A program made the position numbers and the translations under genes. From Euryarchaeota archaeon UBA182 (GTDB taxonomy: Archaea > Thermoplasmatota > Poseidoniia > Poseidoniales > Thalassarchaeaceae): a stretch of 14,484 nucleotides of DNA. Shown here piece by piece: positions 1 through 7,825 of this stretch. The notes under the pieces were generated by a model. That model was not told where the DNA came from and searched no databases. It worked only from the letters and a program-made list of their open reading frames with translations. The stretch covers positions 1 through 14,484 of the forward strand of contig DAGH01000026.1 in NCBI GenBank assembly GCA_002495675.1, given 5' to 3'. Within the stretch, counting starts at the first letter, position 1. The number at the start of each line of letters is the position of its first letter.

Positions 1-456
1 GTTTCATGGGATGACATGTTTAGTGGAACATACCTCAGCAGCCTATTCACGGCAGGACACTATGAAGCGCTGTACCTGACAATCATCCCACCGGACGTCA
101 ATGGCTTTCACTCCATGAATGGAGACGGTCCAATGATGGCCGAGGTCATTGGCGGTCTTGGCAAGCCGATAGGTTGGGCTAGCTCTGCTTATTATTGGAC
201 TGAGACCTCGTGGGATGCCTGTCAGGACTTCTTGGACGCCCACCCCTTAGATACCCAAAATCTAGACAATAGTTGCTTTGGTAATGTCCAGAACTCGATG
301 ACTATGGTTTCACTGGATCAGCACATTTTGTTTTCGGCCAATCCATCTAACTTCGGCGGCGTTGAATTGGCTAGCGTGTATCTTCCTCACATGCATGATT
401 CAAGCCCCTATCGGTGCCCAATTGGGCCGACTGCGATGACTTGTGAGATGTCTTAG
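1..456 (+). CDS. C-terminal part of an unrecognised, probably exported protein (5' partial)
   Basis: The reading frame is open from base 1, so the first visible ATG (base 16) is probably internal and the gene begins outside the window. About 152 residues are visible, ending at a TAG at 454-456. The sequence is rich in Gly, Ser, Tyr and Trp, has no membrane helix, and contains four cysteines (in WDACQDF, DNSCFGN, PYRCPIG and MTCEMS). That composition would suit a disulphide-bonded extracellular domain, but the N-terminus that would show a signal peptide is missing. I do not recognise the family and assign no function. The next gene starts 34 bases downstream on the same strand. The coding call rests on the frame staying open to the edge and on ordinary protein-like composition. 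Confidence 0.6.
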   Translation, partial: VSWDDMFSGTYLSSLFTAGHYEALYLTIIPPDVNGFHSMNGDGPMMAEVIGGLGKPIGWASSAYYWTETSWDACQDFLDAHPLDTQNLDNSCFGNVQNSMTMVSLDQHILFSANPSNFGGVELASVYLPHMHDSSPYRCPIGPTAMTCEMS

Positions 457-490
457 TCCATTTCCAGCATAACTGTCACGAGGTTTCGAG

Positions 491-1435
491 GTGTTTGGAA
501 TGAGAGGTCTCAACGTCCACCTTCTGATGCTGATGGTCTCCATGATCTGGGGAGGTTCATGGGCAGTGGGCCGCCTACTCGCCCTATCCCTGCCCCCTGC
601 CACAGGCGCATGGATGAGGTACATCGCTTGCATGATTGCATTCTACATGTGGTTCGGCTACAAGGCTGCGAGCGGTCAGGATGTCCGTTGGCTACCCGGG
701 TCCAGGAACTCATGGTGGCGCGTTTCCGTCATAGCCCTCTTCGCCGTAATGGGCTACCAACTTCTATTCATGCATGGGATGAGATTTACCGCCGCGGGAG
801 ACGCCTCCTTGATCATAACCATGAATCCTATTTTCACAGTACTTCTCGCAGCGCCGATACTAGGCCAAAGAATAACCAGGAAGATGATCTACGGGCTCTT
901 CCTTTCATTCATCGGCGTGGTTGTGGTCACGGGTTGGAGTCCAAACACCGACATACCGCTCGATGAGCGATTAAGAGGAGATCTGATGATAATGCTCGCA
1001 GCTCTGTGTTGGGCCACTGCGACTAACCTCACTCGGATCATGCTTGAGTCCGAGGGGGAACATGGCGCCACCTCGACTGAGATCGTGGTATGGTACTCCC
1101 TCGTTGGCACTATCCTGCTGACCCCCTGGTGGCTGTTGGATGTCTACCATGTTGGTTTTCAAGTCCCGAACAACGAAGACCTTCTTGCGATTCTGTATCT
1201 CAGCATTCTCTCGACGGTCCTAGCATACATCTGGTTCGTAGTGGGTGTCGAGAGGATCGGTGCGACATCCGCATCCTCCTATGTCTTTCTTGTTCCGCCG
1301 TTCGGAGTTCTGGGTGGCTGGCTACTCTTGGATGAGCGCCTGGGGGTCTCCCTAATCATCGGTTTCCTCTTGATCGTTGGAGGCGTTAGAGCCGTCCAGA
1401 AAGAAAGTAGCGTTGTTGGCAGGTCTGGCAGATAG
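491..1435 (+). CDS. EamA/DMT-family membrane transporter, ten predicted helices
   Basis: This is an integral membrane protein of the drug/metabolite transporter superfamily. The 314 residues are almost entirely hydrophobic segments separated by short loops, fitting the family's ten helices in two repeated EamA halves (about residues 8-147 and 160-300). The N-terminal helix contains the typical MIWGGSWAVGR motif, and the second half opens with LMIMLAALCWATATNLTR, the same motif in degenerate form. The C-terminus is a short basic tail. The substrate cannot be told from sequence; characterised members export amino acids, nucleosides or other small metabolites. The start is ambiguous: GTG at 491 has GAGGT six bases upstream, and in-frame ATG at 500 has GAGGTG six bases upstream. 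The choice changes three residues only. Confidence 0.87.
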   Translation: MFGMRGLNVHLLMLMVSMIWGGSWAVGRLLALSLPPATGAWMRYIACMIAFYMWFGYKAASGQDVRWLPGSRNSWWRVSVIALFAVMGYQLLFMHGMRFTAAGDASLIITMNPIFTVLLAAPILGQRITRKMIYGLFLSFIGVVVVTGWSPNTDIPLDERLRGDLMIMLAALCWATATNLTRIMLESEGEHGATSTEIVVWYSLVGTILLTPWWLLDVYHVGFQVPNNEDLLAILYLSILSTVLAYIWFVVGVERIGATSASSYVFLVPPFGVLGGWLLLDERLGVSLIIGFLLIVGGVRAVQKESSVVGRSGR

Positions 1436-1445
1436 CCCCTTCAGG

Positions 1446-1454
1446 ATTAAATAC
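1446..1454 (+). promoter_or_regulatory. Candidate archaeal TATA box for rpl10e
   Basis: ATTAAATAC lies 34 bases before the rpl10e ATG at 1489. A start site about 25 bases downstream would leave a short leader holding the GAGGGG ribosome-binding site (1477-1482). AAATAC elements at nearly the same distance precede dph2 and the pirin gene. This was judged by eye only. Confidence 0.45.
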
Positions 1455-1488
1455 GAACGGCGAGTCGCCGCAGACCGAGGGGTTGTCA

Positions 1489-2028
1489 ATGGCACGGAAA
1501 CCTGCAAAGATGTATCGTCAAATCAAGGGTCCAGCCTACACCCGAAGACAATACACGGGCGGTGTGCCAAACAACAGGATCCTTCGGTACCACATGGGCA
1601 ACAGAACCGTAGCCGAGGCCAACGGGTTTGAGGTAGTCCTGAACCTCACTGTAGACAACTCAGTACAGATCAGGCACACCGCTCTTGAGGCTGCGAGGAT
1701 GATCTCAAACGCCACTATCCGAAACGCTGCCTCAGAGATAGGATATGCCCTCAGGGTGCACAAGTACCCACACCATGTCATCAGGGAGAACAAGCAGGCA
1801 ACCGGTGCCGGTGCGGACAGAGTCTCACAGGGAATGAGGCTCTCATTCGGCAAGAACGTTGGCACTGCCGCCAGGGTGAAGCGTGGCGAGGTCATAATGT
1901 CGATACATACCAGACCTGAATTTTACCTTCAAGCAAAAGACGCTCTCCGCAAAGCAGGAATGAAGTTGCCAACTCCCTGCACAATCAAAGTGGTGAAAGG
2001 TGCCGAGACATTGAAGGGTCTCGTCTGA
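1489..2028 (+). CDS. rpl10e: 50S ribosomal protein uL16 (archaeal L10e)
   Basis: This is a large-subunit ribosomal protein of the uL16/L10e family, located near the A-site tRNA elbow. The N-terminus MARKPAKMYRQIKGPAYTRR and the following GGVPNNRI are hallmark archaeal/eukaryotic L10e sequence. The middle RKNVGTAARV-like stretch (GKNVGTAARVKRGE) and the C-terminal part (ALRKAGMKLPTPC) also match the family. At 179 residues the length is normal. The frame can be extended to a TTG at 1483, but ATG 1489 is preferred: it gives the family N-terminus and has GAGGGG at 1477-1482, six bases upstream. It is followed after 11 bases by hpt, so the two may be cotranscribed. A TATA-like element lies at 1446-1454. 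Confidence 0.97.
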   Translation: MARKPAKMYRQIKGPAYTRRQYTGGVPNNRILRYHMGNRTVAEANGFEVVLNLTVDNSVQIRHTALEAARMISNATIRNAASEIGYALRVHKYPHHVIRENKQATGAGADRVSQGMRLSFGKNVGTAARVKRGEVIMSIHTRPEFYLQAKDALRKAGMKLPTPCTIKVVKGAETLKGLV

Positions 2029-2039
2029 TACCACCCTGC

Positions 2040-2621
2040 ATGACGACCACGAATGATGCTCTCAGGATTCTTGAAGACTCTTTGAGAGGAGCCCCGATTA
2101 TCTGGAAGGGTGACTATCCCTACTTCATTCATCCGATATCTGATGGTATTCCAAGGATGGATCCCGAGGTGCTCAAAGCAGCTACAGAATTGATTGTTGG
2201 AACAACCGATTGGGAGGGGGTCGACCTCATTGTGAGTGTCGAGGCCATGGGCCTTCCCTTGTTGGCATCTGTGGGTAACGCGACGGGAATTCCAACCGTG
2301 GTCATCAGGAAAAGATCCTATGGCATGGAGGGGGAAGAATCTGTGGAGGTATCAACGGGCTACTCAAACTCCACCATATTCATCAACGACATCTCCCCAG
2401 GGGAGAAGATTGTTATCGTTGATGATGTGATTTCGACGGGGGGGACCTTAGAGCCGCTCCTTCAGAAACTGGAGGATATGGGAGTCATTCTACATGATGT
2501 GGTCATCGCTATAGAGAAAGGCGATGGTCGAGAAAGGCTGAATCGGGAGCGACCTGATTGGCCTTTGAGGTCTCTGGCGCGAATTGAAATCGTCGACGGT
2601 CAAGTGGAGATTTCCGACTGA
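2040..2621 (+). CDS. hpt: Archaeal-type hypoxanthine/guanine phosphoribosyltransferase
   Basis: This is a purine-salvage enzyme that transfers phosphoribose from PRPP to hypoxanthine and/or guanine, making IMP/GMP. The protein has 193 residues, the usual length for the archaeal family. The PRPP-binding loop VIVDDVISTGGT is intact at residues 125-136, with the Asp pair at 128-129. The N-terminal block GDYPYFIHPISDG (residues 24-36), the EAMGLPL segment (68-74) and RKRSYG (90-95) are characteristic of the archaeal HGPRTase/adenine-PRTase-like group rather than of PyrE. A related xanthine or adenine specificity cannot be excluded from sequence. The gene begins 11 bases after rpl10e with no clear Shine-Dalgarno sequence and is probably cotranscribed with it. 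It ends 43 bases from the convergent pirin gene. Confidence 0.88.
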   Translation: MTTTNDALRILEDSLRGAPIIWKGDYPYFIHPISDGIPRMDPEVLKAATELIVGTTDWEGVDLIVSVEAMGLPLLASVGNATGIPTVVIRKRSYGMEGEESVEVSTGYSNSTIFINDISPGEKIVIVDDVISTGGTLEPLLQKLEDMGVILHDVVIAIEKGDGRERLNRERPDWPLRSLARIEIVDGQVEISD

Positions 2622-2632
2622 ATGACTCCGTG

Positions 2633-2665
2633 CCACAAGATCTGTGGTCCATCCGAGATGTTTTT
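2633..2665 (+). terminator. Possible terminator between hpt and the pirin gene
   Basis: A short inverted repeat, CCACA-AGATC-TGTGG (2633-2647), is followed 13 bases later by a run of five T at 2661-2665, in the 43-base gap between two convergent genes. Archaeal termination depends mainly on T-runs, so the T tract may be the working part for hpt. The hairpin stem is only 5 bp and could be chance. Confidence 0.3.
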
Positions 2666-3552
2666 CATTTCCCAAAGTTACCAGAACGATAGTCTAGGAA
2701 CGCCTGATTAATTTCTTCTTTTGTGTTCATTACAAACGGGCCGTATCGCTCTATTGGTTCGTTCAGCTCAGGGCCTGCCAAAATCAGAAGTTCTGCGCCT
2801 TTTTCGGATTGTATCACCGCTTGAGTGCCATCTGATAATATCGCTAGATCCCCATCACGGGCCTCTTGACTGGCGGTTATTCCATGTGCGATGGGACTCA
2901 TCTTAACTTGCATCTTATTCTCAATACGTATTTGGCCTCCGAAGACATAAATCATCCCATTCAGTTGTTTCTCGAAATTCTGAACCAGCCGAGTGCCCGC
3001 ATTCATCTTGACGTGGACTAGTGTGATTGGAATCACCGTATCGATTGAGGATGTCACTCCCATGCACTCCCCCGCGATCACCCTCGCCCAGATTCCATCT
3101 TTCTCCACAACGGGAGATTCTGAGGAGGGGACTTCTTGGTATCTGGGCTCCATCATCTTGTGAGATGAGGGCAAATTGACCCATATCTGAAATCCATGGC
3201 TCCTACCACCACTTCGAAGGAAGTCTTCGTGCGGCTCCTCACAGTGGATTATGCCACGGCCCGCAGTCATCCACTGAACATCGCCGGGGTTCAGTTCCCC
3301 GCTGTTTCCTGCGCTGTCTTCGTGTCTCATCCTCCCATCTAGAAGATAGGTGACTGTCTCAAAGCCGCGATGGGGGTGCCATGGGGCCCCTAATGCCTCA
3401 CCTGGGCCATATTCTGATGGGCCCATCTCATCGATCAAAAGGAATGGGCTCTTTACTTTCCCCATCCTGTAAGGCCGTCGTACCTTGAATCCCCCGCCTT
3501 CTCGCACGACATGGGTAGGCACCACATCGACCACGCTCCGCTTATCTTGCAC
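2665..3552 (-). CDS. Pirin family protein (cupin fold)
   Basis: This is a 295-residue bicupin of the pirin family, an iron-binding group whose roles include quercetin 2,3-dioxygenase-like activity and transcriptional cofactor functions. The four N-terminal metal ligands are intact with the spacing of human pirin: His59 and His61 in WHPHRGFETVTY, and His103 and Glu105 in GIIHCEEP. The second cupin (about residues 170-280) keeps the family's GDLAILSDG-like turn but no obvious metal site, as is usual. The start is a GTG, the only start codon between it and the upstream in-frame stop. A TATA-like GAAAATAC lies 34 bases upstream on the same strand. The gene is divergent from dph2. The physiological role in archaea is unknown, so only the family is assigned. 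Confidence 0.92.
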   Translation of the reverse strand: MQDKRSVVDVVPTHVVREGGGFKVRRPYRMGKVKSPFLLIDEMGPSEYGPGEALGAPWHPHRGFETVTYLLDGRMRHEDSAGNSGELNPGDVQWMTAGRGIIHCEEPHEDFLRSGGRSHGFQIWVNLPSSHKMMEPRYQEVPSSESPVVEKDGIWARVIAGECMGVTSSIDTVIPITLVHVKMNAGTRLVQNFEKQLNGMIYVFGGQIRIENKMQVKMSPIAHGITASQEARDGDLAILSDGTQAVIQSEKGAELLILAGPELNEPIERYGPFVMNTKEEINQAFLDYRSGNFGK

Positions 3553-3586
3553 ATTGGTAAGTCGTCCACCATACCCTTAATGGCTC

Positions 3587-3594
3587 GTATTTTC
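3587..3594 (-). promoter_or_regulatory. Candidate TATA box for the pirin gene
   Basis: Reading on the reverse strand, GAAAATAC ends 34 bases before the GTG start at 3552. That matches the distance of the rpl10e element from its start. It lies in the 125-base divergent gap shared with dph2. Visual match only. Confidence 0.35.
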
Positions 3595-3638
3595 ATCAGA
3601 ACTGATGTCCTAGAACAGTCCTTGTCCAATGCAACCGC

Positions 3639-3646
3639 TGAAATAC
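3639..3646 (+). promoter_or_regulatory. Candidate TATA box for dph2
   Basis: TGAAATAC lies 31 bases before the dph2 ATG at 3678, in the 125-base gap shared with the divergent pirin gene. It implies a leader of only a few bases, in line with the absence of a good Shine-Dalgarno sequence there. Visual match only. Confidence 0.38.
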
Positions 3647-3677
3647 ACGCTGGAAGCCCGAAGATTAGGCCGATACC

Positions 3678-4784
3678 ATGGATCTCGATCGTCATGACTT
3701 CGAATTAGACGATTTAGTTGCCAAAATAAAAGAAAATGACCATCGGCTCGTTGCCCTTCAGGTCCCAGAAGGACTGAAAATGCAGGCACTAGAAATGATG
3801 GACTCAATAGAGACAGAGTCCGCGGCCAAGGTGGTTCTAGCTGCAGATCCATGCTACGGTGCGTGTGACCTCGTACACGACAAGATGAAATTGATGGGGG
3901 TTGAGCTAGTTGCTCACATGGGACACAGCCAGATGAACATAGACTCCGGCATGCCAACTCATTTTATTCCAGTCACATATGACGGAGATCCCGAATTGAG
4001 CCCGGTACTCCCCCTCCTGACTCAACACAGGGAAATTGCGGAATCTCGTCTCGCCTCATCCTCCGACCTGCCTGAATCGGAAGATCAGGCCAAAGAGAAA
4101 TTTCTGGATGCAGTTGGTAGAGTAGCGCCGTTGGAGGGCGCCAAACTAGGACTCGTGGGTTCCATCCAGCACCTCCATCTTCTCCCTGACTATGTCAAGA
4201 GGCTGGAAAAGGCAGGTTTCGATGTTGAGATACCCATTGGTGGTGAGAGGTTGACTTTCCCCGGACAGGTACTTGGCTGCAATTACTCCGGAGACGATCC
4301 CTCCATCGGGCACTACTTGTTCCTAGGGTCAGGCGATTTTCATCCCATCGGCCTCGTACTCCACACTGGAAAACCATTGGCAATGCTTGACCCATATACT
4401 GGCGAGGCTACTGAGATGTCCTTCGAGAGAATCGAAAGGATACTTAGGCAACGTTTTGGATACATTATGCAAATAGCCGATTGCAAGACATTTGGCATTT
4501 TAATAGGGGAGAAACCAGGACAAATGAGGAGGAACCTAGCATTGAGGATGAAGAGGATGCTTGAGAGCCATGGCAAGAAGGGCTACCTCTTGGCAATGGA
4601 CCACGTCGGCCCTGATCTAATTGATTTCTACCCTGTAGACGCTTTTGTGAATACGGCATGCCCTCGAATCGCGATCGATGATGCTGTCAAGTACGCCAAG
4701 CCATTGGTCACACCTTATGAGTTGGAAGTCTCATTAGGAGAAAAGAAATGGGAGCATGGCTATCAATTCGACGAGATCCCCTGA
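3678..4784 (+). CDS. dph2: Diphthamide biosynthesis protein Dph2 (radical 3-amino-3-carboxypropyl transferase)
   Basis: This [4Fe-4S] enzyme catalyses the first step of diphthamide formation on elongation factor 2, moving the 3-amino-3-carboxypropyl group of S-adenosylmethionine onto a conserved EF2 histidine. The 368 residues contain the family's three widely spaced cluster cysteines: Cys59 (ADPCYGACD), Cys201 (VLGCNYSG) and Cys328 (NTACPRIAIDDA), one per domain. The N-terminal VALQVPEGLKMQA and the VNTACPRIAIDD blocks are typical Dph1/Dph2 sequence. The protein is somewhat longer than well-studied archaeal Dph2. The extra length appears to lie between the first two cysteines, in a charged stretch at about residues 118-150. 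It is divergent from the pirin gene and followed after 31 bases by orc1/cdc6. Confidence 0.95.
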   Translation: MDLDRHDFELDDLVAKIKENDHRLVALQVPEGLKMQALEMMDSIETESAAKVVLAADPCYGACDLVHDKMKLMGVELVAHMGHSQMNIDSGMPTHFIPVTYDGDPELSPVLPLLTQHREIAESRLASSSDLPESEDQAKEKFLDAVGRVAPLEGAKLGLVGSIQHLHLLPDYVKRLEKAGFDVEIPIGGERLTFPGQVLGCNYSGDDPSIGHYLFLGSGDFHPIGLVLHTGKPLAMLDPYTGEATEMSFERIERILRQRFGYIMQIADCKTFGILIGEKPGQMRRNLALRMKRMLESHGKKGYLLAMDHVGPDLIDFYPVDAFVNTACPRIAIDDAVKYAKPLVTPYELEVSLGEKKWEHGYQFDEIP

Positions 4785-4815
4785 CTGGGACTGACTCTGG
4801 ATATCTCTAAGAGCG

Positions 4816-6012
4816 GTGTCTCGGAACAACTACCAAATGGCAGAGTACCTGAATCGTATCGGAGCGGGCAAGATCCTGATTGACCGTGCTCCTCTAACCT
4901 ATGATTGGATACCCAATACCCTCGTCGGGCGAGATGGTGCATTATCTCAGATGGCTTCGATATTTTCACAGATCTCTAGTCCTTCGATCAGTTGCAAGAC
5001 AGTGATCACTGGGCCAGTTGGATCAGGAAAAACCGTGTTGACTCAAGTTTTTTGCAACGATTTGAAGAGGCATCTGGATGGGAAGAGAAGGATCGTTCAC
5101 ACGCACATAAACTGCCGCAATCATCCATCGGGCTCCCAAGTGCTCCAACAAATTGCACTTAGCCTCGATGAGAGGCACCCTGAGCGGGGCTTGAGTCCAG
5201 GCGAAGTCATTCAATCGATAAGGCGCTTCCTCAATGCTCGTGAAACTCACATGCTGTTGGTACTGGACGAAGTTGATGTCATGATTAGGCGAGATAGCTC
5301 AGACATAATTTATCGACTTTTGAGGATAGATGAAGGCAAGAATGAATCAGGGACGATCTCGATAATACTCGTGAGCCAAGACGCCTCTCTCCTGAAGTTA
5401 TTTGAACCCGCCATAATCTCGAGACTTGGTGCAAGCAACATGCTGAATTTAGGTGCATACAGTGAATCTGAATTGAGGGATATAGCGCTCCAACGATCCG
5501 AGGCTTCCTGTCTCAAAGGCTCTGTGGGAGACGAGGTCATATCAAAAATCGCTAGTTACGCTGCCAGCACAGGGGATGCTAGGATGGCGATTGAGCTGCT
5601 GGAAGCAGCCGTGATAAGAGCTGAGGGGGACGGACGAAGCAATGTTCTCATCAAAGACGTAAAGCCAAGTGAGGCAAGAAATGCCGCACTGGAGCCCAAC
5701 TTGGTTGATGACCTCCCGGATCACCAGAAGCTAATCCTCCTCGGGATCTGCAGGCGTTTGAAAAAAGAAGAAGCAATAACAAGTGGAGATGCATTGAAAC
5801 TGTATCACGTGATCTGCGAGGAATTTGGACGTGATCCGCGAGGCTACACCACCTTCTGGAAGCACATGAAATCCCTGGAGATCTTGGGCATGATAGAAAG
5901 TCGTACCGATTCGACTACGAAAGGCAGGGGGAGAACACAACATATCACCATGGCGAATATGGCTCCGGGGATCCTAGAGGCCAGACTTTCAGGCATTCTG
6001 TCGATGGAGTGA
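4816..6012 (+). CDS. cdc6: Orc1/Cdc6 replication initiation AAA+ ATPase
   Basis: This is the archaeal replication initiator, which binds origin DNA and helps load the MCM helicase. The 398 residues show a complete AAA+ core. The N-terminal YDWIPNTLVGRD box (residues 29-40) is followed by Walker A GPVGSGKT (66-73), Walker B LLVLDEVD (Asp151-Glu152), a sensor 1 segment IILVSQD (183-189) and sensor 2 STGDARMAIELL with Arg256. A winged-helix DNA-binding domain follows at about 300-398. All catalytic residues are present, unlike the related protein encoded at 8476-10254. The start is given as GTG 4816; ATG 4837 in the same frame is a plausible alternative and would remove seven residues. No AT-rich or obviously repeated origin-like sequence flanks it in the 31-base gap upstream or the 67 bases downstream. 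Confidence 0.93.
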   Translation: MSRNNYQMAEYLNRIGAGKILIDRAPLTYDWIPNTLVGRDGALSQMASIFSQISSPSISCKTVITGPVGSGKTVLTQVFCNDLKRHLDGKRRIVHTHINCRNHPSGSQVLQQIALSLDERHPERGLSPGEVIQSIRRFLNARETHMLLVLDEVDVMIRRDSSDIIYRLLRIDEGKNESGTISIILVSQDASLLKLFEPAIISRLGASNMLNLGAYSESELRDIALQRSEASCLKGSVGDEVISKIASYAASTGDARMAIELLEAAVIRAEGDGRSNVLIKDVKPSEARNAALEPNLVDDLPDHQKLILLGICRRLKKEEAITSGDALKLYHVICEEFGRDPRGYTTFWKHMKSLEILGMIESRTDSTTKGRGRTQHITMANMAPGILEARLSGILSME

Positions 6013-6035
6013 GGTAGTCTTTGCTCCGAACCGCT

Positions 6036-6043
6036 CTTATAGG
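6036..6043 (+). promoter_or_regulatory. Candidate TATA box for rps6e
   Basis: CTTATAGG ends 36 bases before ATG 6080. Transcription would then start near 6067, downstream of the in-frame GTG at 6050. This supports ATG 6080 as the true start of rps6e. Visual match only. Confidence 0.4.
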
Positions 6044-6079
6044 GGTCGAGTGTCGCAACGCCTGTTCTCGGTGTGTGCA

Positions 6080-6568
6080 ATGGCAGGGGATCAGACTTTC
6101 AAAGCGGTTTTGAACGATACAAACCCAAAGGCGAAGGGGCGTTCATTCTCGATTGATATCTCCGGAACAGGATACAACCATTTCCTTGGAAAGAGCATAG
6201 GAGACACTGTAGACGGGATGTTCGTTGGCGAAGGTGACAAGACTCTCACGGGTTACACATTGGAAATTACCGGGGGCTCGGACACCACTGGTCGTGCGAT
6301 GAGACCTGATCTAGATGGTGGCGGAGTTAAGTCTGTTCTTGTGAGTCCGGGAGTTGGTTACAAGGGTAAGCGCTACGTTGACAAAAATGGGAAAATATAC
6401 CGATACAAATACGACGGGATCAGGAGGAGGAGAAACCTGAGGGGAAATGTAATCAGCCAAAATACCCGACAAATTAACCTCAAAGTAGTCGACTATGGCA
6501 AAAGACCCCTCGGCGTGATCTTCGGACTAGAGGACGAGGCCTCCGCTGGATCCTCCGAAGAGGAGTGA
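6080..6568 (+). CDS. rps6e: 30S ribosomal protein eS6
   Basis: This is a small-subunit ribosomal protein of the eS6 family, shared by archaea and eukaryotes. From ATG 6080 the protein has 162 residues. FKAVLNDTNPKAKGRSFSID at the N-terminus, the GMFVGEGDKTLTGYTLEITGGSD core and the basic GIRRRRNLRGNVIS segment are family hallmarks. The frame extends upstream to a GTG at 6050. The ATG is preferred because it gives the family N-terminus, has GGTG (6070-6073) six bases upstream, and follows a TATA-like element at 6036-6043. The C-terminus ends in an acidic tail (EDEASAGSSEEE) beyond the usual core. It is followed after 15 bases by the aIF2 gamma gene, a gene pair conserved in many archaea. Confidence 0.95.
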   Translation: MAGDQTFKAVLNDTNPKAKGRSFSIDISGTGYNHFLGKSIGDTVDGMFVGEGDKTLTGYTLEITGGSDTTGRAMRPDLDGGGVKSVLVSPGVGYKGKRYVDKNGKIYRYKYDGIRRRRNLRGNVISQNTRQINLKVVDYGKRPLGVIFGLEDEASAGSSEEE

Positions 6569-6583
6569 GGCGGCGGTTGTAAA

Positions 6584-7825
6584 ATGGCGAGCTCTTTACC
6601 ATCTCAGCCTGAAGTCAACATAGGGATGGTTGGACATGTTGACCATGGTAAAACAACTCTAACCAAAGCCCTCTCTGGCGTCTGGACTGATACCCATTCA
6701 GAAGAGCGAAAAAGAGGAATAAGTATCAAACTTGGTTATGCCGATACAGCGTTTTACAAGACTGGGGAAGGGGAATTTTATCCAACAGGAAAGAAGTCTG
6801 ACGGTGGAAAAGACGATCCCTCTGAGCTCGCAAGGGTAGTTTCATTCGTAGATGCGCCTGGTCACGAGACCCTGATGGCGGTCATGATCTCAGGTGCATC
6901 AATCATGGACGGGGCTCTCCTATTGATCTCAGCGACGGAATCTTGTCCGCAACCGCAGACCAGAGAGCACCTTGCAGCACTCGAAATAGCTGGGATAGAG
7001 AACATCGTTGTGGTACAAAACAAGATAGATTTGGTCACTCGAGAACGGGCAATTGAATCATACAACGAAATTAAGTCGTTCTTGGATGGGTCCATCGCTT
7101 CAGAAGCCCCCGTTATTCCAATTTCCGCCCAACAAGCAGTAAATCTAGATTCGCTAATTGAAGCAATAGAAGCGACGATACCCACTCCTGATAGGTCGGA
7201 AAAAGAGCACGGGCTAATGTATGTTGCAAGATCATTCGACATCAACAGGCCTGGCTCAAGGCCTGCTCAGCTCAAGGGGGGAGTCATTGGGGGGAGTGTC
7301 GTGAAAGGATCTTTTTCAGTGGGAGACAAGATTCTAATCGCTCCTGGAAGAAGGGTCTCAAAAGGTGCTAAATCTGACTGGGTTCCTATTAAAACCGACA
7401 TAATTGGCATCAAAGGAGGAGGTTTGGCACTGGATTCAATTCACGCAGGAGGGCTTTGCGGCATATCCACTCCTTTAGATCCAATGATAACTAAGGCAGA
7501 CGACTTATCTGGGCAAGTCATGGCAAGAGAGGGAGAACTTCCACCAGTATGGGAGGAACTGCGTATAGATCTGGTACTCCTCGATGTCATGGTCTCCTCA
7601 TCGGGAGAAGAGCCCGAGAAAGTTAGGCCCCTACAATCAGGAGAGATGTTGATGCTTAACTCAGCGACTGCGACGAGCGTTGGAACTGTCTCCCAAATAA
7701 AGGGAAAGAATGCAACAATCAAACTGAGGCTCCCCATTTGTGCCGAGGTAGGGAGTAGAATAACGCTCTCTAGAAGAATTGGTTCCAGATGGAGGCTCAT
7801 CGGTCACGCCTCTATCAAGGAGTGA
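6584..7825 (+). CDS. eif2g: Translation initiation factor aIF2, gamma subunit
   Basis: This is the GTP-binding core subunit of archaeal initiation factor 2, which carries initiator Met-tRNA to the small ribosomal subunit. The 413 residues show all G-domain motifs: G1 GHVDHGKT (17-24), the switch 1/G2 region KRGISIKLGY (43-52), G3 DAPGH (90-94), G4 NKID (146-149) and G5 SA (181-182). Two beta-barrel domains follow, with the family blocks MYVARSFDINRPG and LKGGVIGG. One oddity: the stretch between switch 1 and G3 (about residues 55-82), which in most aIF2 gamma proteins forms a four-cysteine zinc knuckle, has no cysteine here and is instead Gly/Lys/Asp/Ser-rich. It starts 15 bases after rps6e, and its end overlaps the start of the PIN gene. 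Confidence 0.95.
   Translation: MASSLPSQPEVNIGMVGHVDHGKTTLTKALSGVWTDTHSEERKRGISIKLGYADTAFYKTGEGEFYPTGKKSDGGKDDPSELARVVSFVDAPGHETLMAVMISGASIMDGALLLISATESCPQPQTREHLAALEIAGIENIVVVQNKIDLVTRERAIESYNEIKSFLDGSIASEAPVIPISAQQAVNLDSLIEAIEATIPTPDRSEKEHGLMYVARSFDINRPGSRPAQLKGGVIGGSVVKGSFSVGDKILIAPGRRVSKGAKSDWVPIKTDIIGIKGGGLALDSIHAGGLCGISTPLDPMITKADDLSGQVMAREGELPPVWEELRIDLVLLDVMVSSSGEEPEKVRPLQSGEMLMLNSATATSVGTVSQIKGKNATIKLRLPICAEVGSRITLSRRIGSRWRLIGHASIKE

Noticed and set aside
559..966. Forward open frame of 135 codons, Arg/His-rich
   Set aside because: Alternate-frame shadow of the EamA transporter, whose hydrophobic frame is clearly the coding one.
6050..6079. GTG 6050 as the start of rps6e
   Set aside because: It adds ten residues not typical of the family and probably lies upstream of the transcription start implied by the TATA-like element at 6036-6043.
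6862..7245. Reverse-strand open frame of 127 codons
   Set aside because: Fully antisense to the well-conserved G domain of aIF2 gamma, with no family resemblance.
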